NCBI RefSeq assembly: GCF_020564935.1
Contig: NZ_JAJCXB010000049.1
Location: 1 to 55,780 of the forward strand
DNA: 55,780 nucleotides
Direction: 5' to 3'
Source: Streptomyces pinistramenti
Lineage (GTDB): Bacteria; Actinomycetota; Actinomycetes; Streptomycetales; Streptomycetaceae
Notes under the pieces: model-generated
The model's input: only the letters and a program-made list of their open reading frames with translations
Databases searched by the model: none
Told to the model about the DNA's origin: nothing
Position numbers and translations under genes: made by a program
In this document: positions 8,956 through 19,100 of the stretch, in pieces
Layout: the number at the start of each line of letters is the position of its first letter
How positions within the stretch are numbered: position 1 is the stretch's first letter

Positions 8956-11179
8956 TCAGTTCCTTGTCTGCGCGGGGGGCGCCGTCGTGCGTGGAGCGGA
9001 CCGGCAGCTGCTGCCGGATCAGCTCCAGGCTGCGGGTGACGGCGCCGACCTCGTCGTGGTGGCGGGGGTAGAGCACCGTACGGCGGTCGCCGGCGGCGAC
9101 CGCCCCGGCCTGGCCGGCCAGCGCGCGCAGCGGGCGCACCACGACGATGTGCAGCCAGCCGAGGCAGGCGGCGGCCGCGGCGACCTTCGCACCGTCACCG
9201 GCGCGGAAGAGGACGCTGCCGGCCCGCGCGGAGACACCGGCCTTCAGATTGACCGCTTCCACCAGCCGGTCGAGCCGCTCGGCGGGCAGGTCCTGAAAGG
9301 CCCGGTAGCCGTTGTTGCCGCCGATGACCCGGTGGTCGGCATCGACCACTCGGACCTGGCCCAGCCCCGGCCGCTTGAGCAGTGCGTTGAGGAACTCGAT
9401 ACGGAACTCGCCGACCACGGTGGCGCCTTCGCGGCCCGGTACGTCCGCAGTCCCGACGATCACCGGCTCCTTGCCGTGGTTGTTGACGACGGCGATCTGC
9501 ACCTCGGGCCGCGCCTTCTTCCCGTCCTTTCCCTTGGCGTCGGCGCGCGGATCCTCGCCCGTCCGGGCCGGCACTCCGCCGTCGGCGTCCAGCACGTACA
9601 GGGACCGGTAGCGCGGGTGCTCGGTCATGGTCCGGTCCAGGAGGGCGCGCATCCGGCCGGACGTGGTGTCGTCGTCGATGAGCGAGGCTACCGAGGAGAG
9701 GTCGGCGTGGCCCTCGTTGAGCGCGCGGCGGACCCGGTCGGCGAGCGTATCGGTGCGCTCGCGCTGGTCGTTGACGATCTGCTGCGGGACGGTGGCCGTG
9801 CCGTCGGTGCGGTTGAGCAGGAAGCTCAGCGGCACGGACCAGGCCAGCAGGAGGCGGGCGCAGAAGGCCAGCAGGCCGCAGGTGCCGATGCGGCGCAGCA
9901 GACGGGCGCCGGGGACGCGGCGCGGGCGGGCCGCCTCGGGCGGTGCGGGCGTCGGGTCGGTGGCCGCACGGCGTGGCTCGTCCGGCCCCGGTCCCGGCCG
10001 TTCGCGGAGCAGTTGGCCGCGCAGGCTCTCCAGGGCCCGGCCGATCCGGGCCGCTTCGCCGTACCGGGGGACGCGCACCGGCCGTGCGAGGTCGCCCCGG
10101 GTGAGGCCGCGGCTCTCCAGGAAGAGCCGGAGCAGCGGCCGCTGGACGGTGCCCAGCAGCAGCGCGACGGTCAGTACACCGATGAGAATGAGCGCGGCCG
10201 CGGCGAGCAGGCCGAACAGCGAGTCGGTGGTGGCCCCGGCCTCCTTGGTCACCGGAACCATCGCGACCACCGTCAGGCCGAGGCCGGTGACGGTGGAGCG
10301 CTCCTTGGGGTCCGGGGCGGCGAGGGTGGCGTAGCCGGCGACGGCCTGCTCCCCCGCGTGGGCGTTGCCGGTCAGGCTTCCGCTGACACCGGGGAAGCCG
10401 CCCTCGCCGAGATCCTTGGCCGTGACCGGTGGCTGTGCCGCCTTGACCGCGGCAGTGCCGGCGAACGCCTTCAGCTGCCGCTCGGAGCGGTTGACGTTCT
10501 TGCGCTGGAGGGCGGTCAGCACCTGCTCGGGCTCCGGGACGCCGTCGCTGCTGAGGACCGTGCCCTTCGCGTCGACGACGGCGATGGCACGGAACGCGCC
10601 CAGGCTGATGCCGGGCACCTTCAAGCTGCTGGAGGTGACCAGGAGCTGCTGGGGTCTGCCCTTCCAGGAGAGCAGGGCGAGCGAGAGCAGCCGGGTCTCG
10701 CCGTTGCGCAGCCGTACCGTGCGCGGGGCGAGGCCGTCGTGTCCGGTGAGCTTCTTCCGGTCGATCGCCGCCAGCGGCAGCGATTCGCCGCGTGCGGCGC
10801 GCAGCTTGCCGGTGGCGATGTCGACGACGGCCATCCCGCGCCACTTGTCGTAGGCGTTGCCGAGCGTGTCCAGGACCTCGTCCGCCTCGGCCGGGGGCCC
10901 CGCGGAGGCGAGTGCGGCGGCGCGCTGGACATCGGTGATGCCCTCGTCCAGTGAGGCGCGCAGCGCGATGGCGCCGTCCTCGGCGAAGTGCTGCTGGGAG
11001 GTGAACACCGCCTTGGGGACGCTCTCCTGGCCGAAGCCGCCGAGGCCGACGGCGGTGAGGCCGGCCAGGGCGAGCAGCAGCGCCGACAGCACCGCGATGG
11101 GCGGGCGGATACCGCCCAGCAACGACATATCGGCCCTGCGGCGGGCCTTTCGCCGTCGCTTCGCACGCGAAGCGACCAC
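8956..11179 (-). pseudogene. Large tandem sensor/HAMP-like membrane protein in capsule operon, frameshifted near the 3' end
   Basis: It starts at GTG 11179 behind AAAGGAAAA. The layout repeats twice: a membrane helix (~27-48), a large extracytoplasmic region, a second helix (~325-345) and a HAMP-like stretch (PLLRLFLESRGLTRGDLARP). A third helix (~438-458), another extracytoplasmic region and a second helix/HAMP-like unit (VVRPLRALAGQAGAVAAGD) follow. No kinase, cyclase or methyl-accepting domain follows. The open frame runs on through the whole pgsB region. Removing one C from the six-base run at 8974-8979 instead gives HDGAPAQTRN and a stop at 8956-8958, seven bases before the pgsB start. 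This indicates a homopolymer frameshift that extends a normal ~741-aa protein. Its place between capA and pgsB suggests a capsule-assembly or surface-sensing partner. Confidence 0.65.
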
Positions 11180-11305
11180 CAGGTTTTCCTTTCCGGAAAG
11201 GACGACAGGAGGGGAGACAGGAAGAGACGGGGGCGCGGGGCGAGGGGTACGGGAGCCGGTGGCGGGCGCGGGTGAGCCGTCCCGCGGCGGTCCGGGGCCG
11301 GCAGC

Positions 11306-12486
11306 TCAGCCGGACAGGTCGGTGAGTGGCTCCAGGCCGTCCTTGGCGGCGCCCCTGTGAGCAGCGTCCCCTCGGTGCGTTCGAACGCGAGCCGGTAGCG
11401 GGAGCGTTGCCGGTCGGTCAGCCGCAGGTCGTCGCGCAGCGCGCCGGCCACGTCGACCAGCCGGTGGTCGCCGGTCTCCCCCGGCTCCCGCCCGGAGGCG
11501 TCCGACGGTTCCTCGTCGTCGGACGGGCTCTCTTCCGGCGGGATGTCGACCAGGGTCGGTACGAAGCGGGCCGCGACGTCCCACCCGCCGTCACGGCGGG
11601 TGAACTGGAACCAGCCGATGGCACCTTCCTCGGTGAGCCCGGACGGTACGTCGTGCCGGGCGAGCTGATTGCCCAGGCCGTACGCGATCCAGGTGCCGTT
11701 CACCTTCTCCATCGGCTGGACGACGTGCGCGTGGTGGCCAATGACCAGGTTGATGCCGGTCTCCTTGGCGATCCGCCGGGCCATCTCCACCTGCGTCGCG
11801 CTGGCTTCCGGGTGATGCTCACGGCCCCAGTGGATGCTGAGCACGACGACCTCGGCGCCGGCCTTGCGGGCGGCGCGTTCAGCGGCCGCGATCTTGCTGA
11901 AGGAAGTCTGGTTGACCAGCCAGGGCTTGTCCTTGGGGACCTCGCGCCCGTTGAAGCCGAAGGCAAAGGACAGCTGGGCGACCTTGACGCCCTTGACGTC
12001 GATGACGAGCGGCTTCTCGGCCTCCGCGCGGCTGCGGGCCGAGCCGGTGTGCCGCAGCCCGGCCGCTTCCAGGGCGTTCAGGGTGCGGCGCACCCCGGCC
12101 GGTCCGTGGTCGAGGGTGTGGTTGGAGGCGGTCGAGCAGGAGTCGTAGCCGACACCTTTGATCGCGGTGGTGATCTGCGGCGGGACGAGGAAGTCCGGGT
12201 AGCTCTGGAACGGGCCCTTCGGCCGGCCGACGACCGGCTCCATATGGCAGATCGCCAGGTCGGCCTTGCGCAGCACAGGGGCCACACCCGCCATGATCTT
12301 GGTGAAGTCTGGTGCCCGCCCGCTGTCTTCGGTGCCGCCCGCATCCCGCTGTGCCTGGTCGGTGAGTTGGGGGTGGAGGAGAATGTCGCCCGCGGCCGCG
12401 AGCGTGAAGGCCGGCGACGCCGCGTCGCCCTGCGCCCCTCCCGAAGGAAGCAGCCCACAGCTTGCGGTGGTGCCCACAGCGAGCAC
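11306..12486 (-). pseudogene. capA: CapA/PgsA-like capsule protein, frameshifted near the 3' end
   Basis: The protein carries the CapA metallophosphoesterase-like fold. AAAGDILLHPQL lies near the N-terminus, NHTLDHGPAG in the middle, then LSIHWGREHHPEA and GHHAHVVQPMEKV. A lipobox-like TTASC follows the first possible start, GTG 12486. The preceding in-frame codons (RPLRGAALV…) look like the missing charged part of the signal peptide but contain no start codon, so the N-terminus may also be damaged. Near 11345 the frame breaks: one added base would restore the ending AAKDGLEPLTDLSG and the stop at 11306. In PGA systems this subunit is needed for transport or display of the polymer. Confidence 0.75.
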
Positions 12487-12554
12487 GAGTGCGGCGCCGC
12501 GAAGGGGGCGAAATCAGGTGGAACGGCTTATCACGCCACTATTCTTATCACCAT

Positions 12555-13532
12555 ATGAACAACTTCTTTACAAAATCATTGCCACCTCTGGCAACTCTCC
12601 TTAAGGTGGGAGTGGTTGCCGTGACAGTGACGCTGGTCACCTCGGCCTGCGGCGCGCCGCCCCCGCCCCAGCGCGCCGAACCGGACGCGGGCGTCGATCT
12701 CGAAGCGCAGATCACCGCATTCACTTCGACGCTCGACCAGCGGCGTCACTACCGCCCGCCCGACAGTCACGAGCGGACCGCGATCGCCGACGGCGTCCGC
12801 CTCCTGCTCGACGGCCGCCGCCGCGACGCCGCCCGCCAACTGGACGACTACGGCTACACGTTGACGGAACTCACCGACCGCCCCTCCGGTCGGCGCTTCG
12901 CCGAGGTCGCCGAGGTCGCCGAGGTCGCCGAGGTCGCCGAGAAGGACGGTGAGGGGGCGGACCGGGCCCGCGGCTGGGGACGCGTCTACGTCGAGCTGAG
13001 CGGCCGGCCGAAGTGGTCGGTCCAGGTGCCGCACCCCGTCGCCGACGCCCGCACCGAAGTGCCGGCGGCCCGGCTCATACGGACCGCACCGGGCGGCGTC
13101 CTGGTCCTGGCGGGCGCCCACCGCATGGTGGGGCGCGACGGCACGGAGGACGTCGCCCACCGGCAGGACACCGTCTTCCACGCGGTGGTCAAGACCCTCG
13201 GCGGCCGGAAGCTGCCCGGCGTCCAGCTGCACGGTTTCGCAGACGAGTCCGCCCCCGGCTTCGACGTGATCGCCTCCACCGGGGCGGGCGAGTACGGCCG
13301 GGCCGACGGCCGAGCGTTCGCCGGCGCACTGCGCAAGGAGGAGCTGCGCGTCTGCCGGGCCTGGGCGCGGCAGTGCAAGCTGGCCGGCCGAACCAACGTG
13401 CAGGGCCGGGCCGCAGCCGCCGCCGAAGTGCCCTTCCTGCACGCCGAGTTCAGCCGGTCGGTGCGGGACGACGACAGCCGGATCCAAAAGGCGGTGCGGT
13501 CACTGACCGGCCTCGCCAAGCGCTGGCAGTGA
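12555..13532 (+). CDS. Putative lipoprotein divergent from capA, 325 aa, unknown function
   Basis: ATG 12555 gives an N-terminus with Lys residues, a hydrophobic stretch and the lipobox LVTSAC, so export and lipid anchoring are likely. The ribosome binding site is weak. A low-complexity AEV repeat, encoded by four 9-nt units, lies at residues ~116-129. The C-terminal half has conserved-looking blocks (HRQDTVFHAVVKTL, GVQLHGFADESAP, VCRAWARQC, GRTNVQG, FLHAEFSRSVRD) with several His, Asp and Glu residues that could bind metal. I do not recognise the family. The divergent position 68 nt from capA suggests a link to the capsule, perhaps polymer processing, but this is inference from context. Confidence 0.7.
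   Translation: MNNFFTKSLPPLATLLKVGVVAVTVTLVTSACGAPPPPQRAEPDAGVDLEAQITAFTSTLDQRRHYRPPDSHERTAIADGVRLLLDGRRRDAARQLDDYGYTLTELTDRPSGRRFAEVAEVAEVAEVAEKDGEGADRARGWGRVYVELSGRPKWSVQVPHPVADARTEVPAARLIRTAPGGVLVLAGAHRMVGRDGTEDVAHRQDTVFHAVVKTLGGRKLPGVQLHGFADESAPGFDVIASTGAGEYGRADGRAFAGALRKEELRVCRAWARQCKLAGRTNVQGRAAAAAEVPFLHAEFSRSVRDDDSRIQKAVRSLTGLAKRWQ
12900..12941 (+). repeat. 9-nt tandem repeat inside the lipoprotein gene
   Basis: Four copies of GCCGAGGTC followed by a partial GCCGAG encode repeated Ala-Glu-Val. Because the unit is nine bases, copy-number change would keep the frame and only alter linker length. Confidence 0.95.
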
Positions 13533-13770
13533 CAGCACGGCGGGGCGGCCCGCGGTGGGAAGGCGGCGGTCGGCGGTGACCTTGATGCCGGCGATCACTG
13601 CCGTCACCCGTGAGGACAGCTTCATCCCGAGGACCGGGATGCCGGCCACCGCCACCACGAGGAGGCAGGCCGGCAGGTCAGAGCCGAATCTCCCGTCGTG
13701 GGTGCCAAAGAGTTTCCTGGAGCGTGGCTTGCCCCAGGGGACTTGTGACGGCTTCACGGCTCGGACCTTG
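13533..13770. other. Convergent intergenic region
   Basis: It lies between the lipoprotein gene and the convergent trypsin-fold gene. A minus-strand frame across it has a hydrophobic stretch but no known motif, start signal or clear homology. I do not call it. Confidence 0.4.
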
Positions 13771-15042
13771 TCAACGGTTGGACGGAACCGATGCGGTGGG
13801 TACGGGTGTGGGCACCGTGCTGTCCGGGTTCATGATCGGGAAGTTGTCCGCGCGGTGGAAGGTGAAGCGTTCCCAGTCGCCGATCTTGTCGGCACGGGCC
13901 CGCAGGAGGCCGTTGTCGGCGCCGGGGTCCTTGGCCTCGGTGGTGACGTACTTGCCGTTCTGCATCGACTTCAGCCCATAGCTGCCACCGGTCTGGGGAA
14001 CCAACTTCAGCTGAAGCCGCTCCCAGCCGCCTGCCGTGGCGGAGCGGGCGCGGAGCATTCCTTCGTGTGTTCCGCCGTCGTCGACCTCGACGCTGACGTA
14101 GAGCTTCTCGTTCACGGACCGGAGGCTGACGGTGTCCGTGCCGTTGGTGTGCAGGGTGAACTGTTCCCACAGACCGGTCGCGTCGCTGCGGGCCCGCAGT
14201 TTGCCGCGCTGGTTTCCGGTTTCGTTGAACTCGGCGGTCACGTACTTGTTGTTCGCGGCCGCCTTCAGCGACCATCGTGCGACGCTGGCCTGGACCCATG
14301 CGTGGATGTCGTCTAGGCGGGTTTCGGCGGTCTTGCTCTGGGCGTCGTCCGAGCCGAAGCACCCGCCCTCGTTCGTGGCGCTGTGGACGGCGGCGAGTTC
14401 GAGCCGGCCGCCGTTCTTGCGGAGGGTGGGGCCGCCGGCATCTCCCTTGCAGACGCTCCCGTCAGAGGGGTTCTCACTGGTAAGTCCGACGGTGCCGTTG
14501 TCGGCCGAGGCCACGTTGAGAGACCCGGTGTGGAGCTTGGTGGGAACCCACTCGTCCTTGGTGCGGCCGAATCCGGCGATCTGCAACTTCTCGCCGCTGG
14601 TGGGTGCCGTGGTGGTGAGGGCGACGGGGGTGATGTTGGTGACGGGTTGTGAGAGCTTCGCCAGGACCAGGTCACGGCCGGTGTGGGGGACGAGTTCCAC
14701 GATGTCGCGTACCTGGCCGGATGACGTGGTCAAGTCGGTGCGGCCGATGGTGGCTTTGGTCGCCAGCTTCGGCTTGCCTGCGGGGACGGCGAAGTCGCCT
14801 CCTGGCTTGTCGGTGAAGCAGCTGGCGGCCGTGAGCACCCACTGCGATTCGACCAGCGAGCCGGAGCAGGCGCGCTGCCCGTTGCCGATGTCCAGGCGGG
14901 CGGTGAACGCGTAGGTCGCGCCGAGTTCGGGTTCGCCGGCAACTGCCTGAGCGGGAGTCGGGGCCACAGCCAGGGGTACGGCAATCAATGCCGTGGACAG
15001 GGCCGCCAGCGCGGGAATGAGCGGCGTACGGGGGCGATCCAT
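13771..15042 (-). CDS. Secreted trypsin-fold pseudoprotease with C-terminal fascin-like beta-trefoil
   Basis: ATG 15042 follows AAGGAAA and opens a Sec signal peptide ending near APTPAQA (residue ~33). Residues ~36-252 have the S1 trypsin layout. The WVLTAAHC motif reads WVLTAASC with Ser74 in place of the catalytic His, and GDSGGP reads CKGDAGGP with Ala202 in place of the catalytic Ser. The Asp is kept (GRDLVLAKL, Asp124). Two of three triad residues are therefore absent and proteolysis is not expected. Residues ~257-405 hold three repeats of a KYVTAE … LRARS … WE pattern, as in fascin/RICIN-like beta-trefoils that bind sugars. I recall similar Streptomyces proteins with altered triads. A binding or scaffold role outside the cell is more likely than catalysis. 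Confidence 0.85.
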   Translation of the reverse strand: MDRPRTPLIPALAALSTALIAVPLAVAPTPAQAVAGEPELGATYAFTARLDIGNGQRACSGSLVESQWVLTAASCFTDKPGGDFAVPAGKPKLATKATIGRTDLTTSSGQVRDIVELVPHTGRDLVLAKLSQPVTNITPVALTTTAPTSGEKLQIAGFGRTKDEWVPTKLHTGSLNVASADNGTVGLTSENPSDGSVCKGDAGGPTLRKNGGRLELAAVHSATNEGGCFGSDDAQSKTAETRLDDIHAWVQASVARWSLKAAANNKYVTAEFNETGNQRGKLRARSDATGLWEQFTLHTNGTDTVSLRSVNEKLYVSVEVDDGGTHEGMLRARSATAGGWERLQLKLVPQTGGSYGLKSMQNGKYVTTEAKDPGADNGLLRARADKIGDWERFTFHRADNFPIMNPDSTVPTPVPTASVPSNR

Positions 15043-15238
15043 GTTGGTTTTCCTTAGTCAATACCGGCGTGGCGAGCATGTCGGCACCGGCGGAGCGGCC
15101 GAGGACACGCCGTTACCTTGACGTATGCGTCGGGCGGTGCTGAAGCGGCAGCCTGGACGGAGAGATGATGGCAGCGGCGAACCGGACGGCAAATGTGTTG
15201 TCCCCGGCAGTGTGTGTGTAGCGTCGTGCAGTTTTCGC

Positions 15239-15748
15239 CTACTTGCTCGTACGGATCTCGACCAGTACGTGCTCACGGCCCTGCAGATCAGTGGACTCTC
15301 CGACTGGCGTCCACACGCCCTTGGAGATCTCGACCTCCTGCGGCTTGGCCTCGGGTGTGGTGAGGGTGACGTCAGCGGCGTGATCGGCTGAGCCCTTGAT
15401 GACGAACACCGAGGGAATCTCCAGGGTGAGGTAACCGGAGGTGCCGGTGGTGCGGAAGCAGACCTTGTCGTCCTTCCGCGACCACACCTCCAACAGCCCG
15501 GTGGCAGAGGAGCAGTCGGCGAGGGTGATATGCCCGTCGCCGCGCTTGAGGGTGATCCCCTTCTCTTCCTTGATTTTGTCGGCACCTGGGTAGCTGAAGT
15601 CCTCGACTGCGTGACCGAGCTGACTGCCAGCCACCGATACCGGGGTGCGGGATTCGCTGGCATGGGAGGAGGTGGTGGTGGCGACGACCGCGGCAGCGCA
15701 AACTGCGACAGCCGCACCGGTGGCAGTGATCCGCCGTGCGAGCTTCAT
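15239..15748 (-). CDS. Small secreted protein, 169 aa, unknown function
   Basis: The ATG at 15748 is preceded by GAGGGAC and opens MKLARRITATG, a typical Sec signal peptide ending near SSHA. An upstream in-frame start at 15943 would give a long non-signal N-terminus and is rejected. The mature part is ~135 residues, rich in beta-prone stretches, with two cysteines (LADCSS and KVCFRT) that could form a disulfide. I do not recognise the domain. It lies 196 nt upstream of, and in the same direction as, the pseudoprotease gene, so the two may be co-expressed. Confidence 0.75.
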   Translation of the reverse strand: MKLARRITATGAAVAVCAAAVVATTTSSHASESRTPVSVAGSQLGHAVEDFSYPGADKIKEEKGITLKRGDGHITLADCSSATGLLEVWSRKDDKVCFRTTGTSGYLTLEIPSVFVIKGSADHAADVTLTTPEAKPQEVEISKGVWTPVGESTDLQGREHVLVEIRTSK

Positions 15749-16129
15749 GCAAGTCCCTCGTGCAAAAGGTGAGTTGAGCCGTTCCACGCGGGCCCTGCCC
15801 GGAGTGGGCACAGCTTTGGCGCGCAGTGGGTCCATTTGGTCACGGATGCGCCAAATCCAAACATGTCCACCCATCAGATGCCATCCCGAGAATCGGGCAA
15901 TTAACCGCAAATGGTTGTGAATATATTTTGTGTTCTTTCTCATTTCTTTACTGTGACCTATCAGTAGTCAACGTGTTCTTTACTTGCATATGGTCATGAT
16001 GCGCACCTGTCGTGTCCTTCTGAACTTGCATACCGGTCCGGGGATGTGACGGCGACTGGCAACAACGCTCTGCCTGGGGGACGCCGCCACAGGTGCGCCA
16101 CCGCCAGGCACCGATCCCGAAGGACCACT
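15749..16129. promoter_or_regulatory. AT-rich divergent promoter region
   Basis: This region separates the small secreted protein (minus) from the ALF-repeat gene (plus). Around 15900-16000 it is strikingly AT-rich for Streptomyces, with TTGTGAATATATTTTGTG and runs of T. That fits promoters for both genes and recent acquisition. I cannot assign exact -10/-35 boxes. Confidence 0.5.
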
Positions 16130-19100
16130 GTGGACACCACCTTTTGGAGCAGGCGGCGTGTTCTAGGCACCCTGGCGGCCACCACGGCCGTTGCCGCCTC
16201 AAGCCTCGTCTTGAACCCTGTAGCCGCCCGAGCTGACACCCCGCCATTCAGCGGTGACGACGGTGACCCCTTCAACCTGCCGGACACCGACCGGGCGAAG
16301 GCTGTCAAAGCGTGGTTGCTGGGTGGTAAGGCCGCTCGCGCCGCCGCGGAGGCTGCGCTGGCCGGGTCCGATGCCGACGTCCAGACTTTCCTGACCGTCG
16401 AACTTCCCAAGGCCACGGTGGAGGACAATCGCGTTGCCGTCGCCACCTCCCTCGCCGGCGGGGGTAAGGGCACTCGGCGCGACGCCTCCCAAGCACTCGA
16501 TGATGGCGACGCCGCCATTGCCGACTACCTCAAGGGCGGCTTCAAAGCGGGCATCAGGGAAGATCTGCAGGTGGCCACCGCGACGGTGATGGCGACCGGT
16601 GCCAAGGCCGTACGCCGCGAGGGCAGTGCTGCTCTGGACGCGGACACCCAGCCTGCGTTGGAGAAGTTCCTCACCGAAGGCCAGTACACCGCCCGCCTGG
16701 AAGACATGCGTGTCGATGTGTCCAAGCTCCTGGTGGAGGCAGGACCGGAGGTGAAGAAGTACGCCTCGCGAGCCCTGGATGGCACCGGTAGCGACGTCGC
16801 ATGGTTCCTCGACACCGGTCAGCACATCGCCCGCGCCCGTGATCAGGAAGCTGCGACGATCGGGGAACTTGTCGCGGTCGTCGAACACGAAGGCAAGCAG
16901 GCCGAGGCGAAGACGAAGCTGGCCGAGGAGGCCGCTGCCCGCGCCAAGTCGGCTGCCGCGGAGGCCAAGAAGGCCGCCGATGCCGCTGCGGCGGAGGCCA
17001 AGGCAGCCCAGGACGACGTGAGGCTGTCCGGCAAGGCGGCGCGGAAGGCTGCGGGGGCTGCGCAAGGGGCGGCCGACGCGGCCCGTGTCGCCATCCGTGC
17101 CTCTCACGCCGCTGTCCAAGCTTCCCGTCGCGCCGCCTATGCTGCCACCGCCGCCGGCCAGGCCGCAGCCACTGCTGGGTCCGCCGCCGCCAAGGCCTAT
17201 GGCGCCGCCATCGCCGCCTCCAAGGATGCCTCCCAGGCATCCGCCGCCAAGGACGCCGCCGTCAAGGCCCGCAACGCCGCTGCCAAGGCTCGCAGCGCGG
17301 CAAAGGCCGCAGACCGCGCTGCCTCGGCCTCGGACCAGGCTGCGAATGCCGGGGCCGCTGCCGCCTCGGCAGCCCGCAACGCTGCGGCGGCCGCGAGCGC
17401 TTCCGCCACGGCCGCCGCAGCCGCGGGCAAGGCGCAGGCCCAGGCGGCGGAGGCCAAGAGGCAGGCACGGATCGCGAGTGCCAACGCCTCGATCGCCACT
17501 AATGCCGCCGGCACGGCCCAAGCTCTGGCGAACACGGCAGCCTCGGCCGCCCGTGATGCACGCAACGCGGCAAACAACGCAGCCGACCACGCGGAGAAGT
17601 CTGCGGAGGCCGCCGAGTGGGCTGCCAAGCACGCGGGCCAGGGTGTCGAATACGCGGACAAGTCCACCAAGTTCGCCAACGCAGCTACCAAGGCGGCGAA
17701 TAGCGCCACTGAAGCCGTCACGCAGGCGATGGAGGTGGAGAAGAAGGCACGCGAGGCTGAATGGCAGCGTCTGGACGAGGACCTGAAGCAGGCGACCGAA
17801 GAGACCCGTCTGCTGGCGCAGATCGAAGAGCAGGAGAAGGCGGAGCTCGACGGCAGGCGCACACAGATCGAGCAGGCCGAGCAGGCTACGAGGGACCTCG
17901 TCGCCAAGGCTGAGTCGGCGCTGAAGGCCGGCGATGCGGGTAGCGCCGCGGCCCTCGGGCGCAAGGCAGCCATTGCCCTGATGAACTCTCACGGCACTTG
18001 GTCACGAGAGGCCGCGCGGTTCGCCTTGTCCGGCGTGGACGCCGACATCCATGCCTGGATCGATACCGATCGGCAGATCGCGCAGCAGCAGGACGACCGG
18101 GAGACCGCCCTCTACCTCGCCCAGATCTCGTCTCCGGACGTCGCCGATGCCGCGACGAAGGCATTGGAGAGCGACGCCCCGGACGCCGCGACGACCTTCC
18201 TTAAGATTGGTGTCATCGAAGCCGCTGCGATGGACAACCGCGTGGCGATTGCCCGCATCCTGGCCGGCAACCCCGGCCGCGCGGTGAAGAAGGCGGCGAA
18301 CGATGCTCTGGACTCCGGAACCGCCAAAGCTGTGCACAACTTCCTCAGCAGCACGTTCGAGGCAGCGCAGCGGGAGGACGACGCTGTCGCCACCGCGACC
18401 CTTCTCGCCAAGGCGGGCCCCTACACCAAGGCCCATGCCCAGGCTGCGCTGGAAGGCCCGGCATGGATGCGCCGCCACTTCCTCGACTCGGTCCAGTACA
18501 AGACCGCCCAGCTCGACTACGACTCCGCTACTCACATCGCTGCCATCCAGGGCGCAATCGCCGGTGCCACAAAGGTCGCGCACAAGGCGCAGGAAACTGC
18601 CGCCCGTGCGCAGGAGGCAGCGGCAAAGGCCCGCGACGCCGCCGCTGATGCGGTGAAATGGGCGGATGAGGCGAATAATTCGCACAAGCAGGCTGAAATT
18701 TACGCGAAGCAGGCGGATGCGAACGCGGATGCGGCCGAGCAGTCAGCTAAGGACGCACAAGCCTCGGCCAACAAGGCCAAGCAGGCAGCTGCCAATGCCC
18801 GTTTGGCTGCACGCTCGGCCAATTACTCTGCCAACCGTGCTGTGGATGCCGCCCGTCACGCAGTGGCCTCTGCCAACTCGGCCCAGTCCTCGGCTGCTTC
18901 CGCGCGTGCTTCCGCCCTCCAGGCCGGCAAGGATGCCCAAACTGCTGCCGCAGCGGCAACTAAGGCGCACCAGATCGCCATGGCCAAGCGGAAGGACGAA
19001 ATCGAGGCGGCAGCCAAGAAAGCGGCTCAGGAAACCCACAAGGCCAAGGAAGTTGGAAAGAACCCTGCCGACACCCCGGAGAACGACAAGGCCAAGGAGC

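Noticed and set aside
13533..13757. Minus-strand hydrophobic frame between the lipoprotein and pseudoprotease genes
   Set aside because: It overlaps the end of the lipoprotein gene, lacks a start signal and has no recognisable family.
16199..17992. 597-residue minus-strand frame opposite the ALF gene
   Set aside because: Gly/Arg-rich shadow of a strongly biased Ala-rich gene, with no motif or ribosome binding site.
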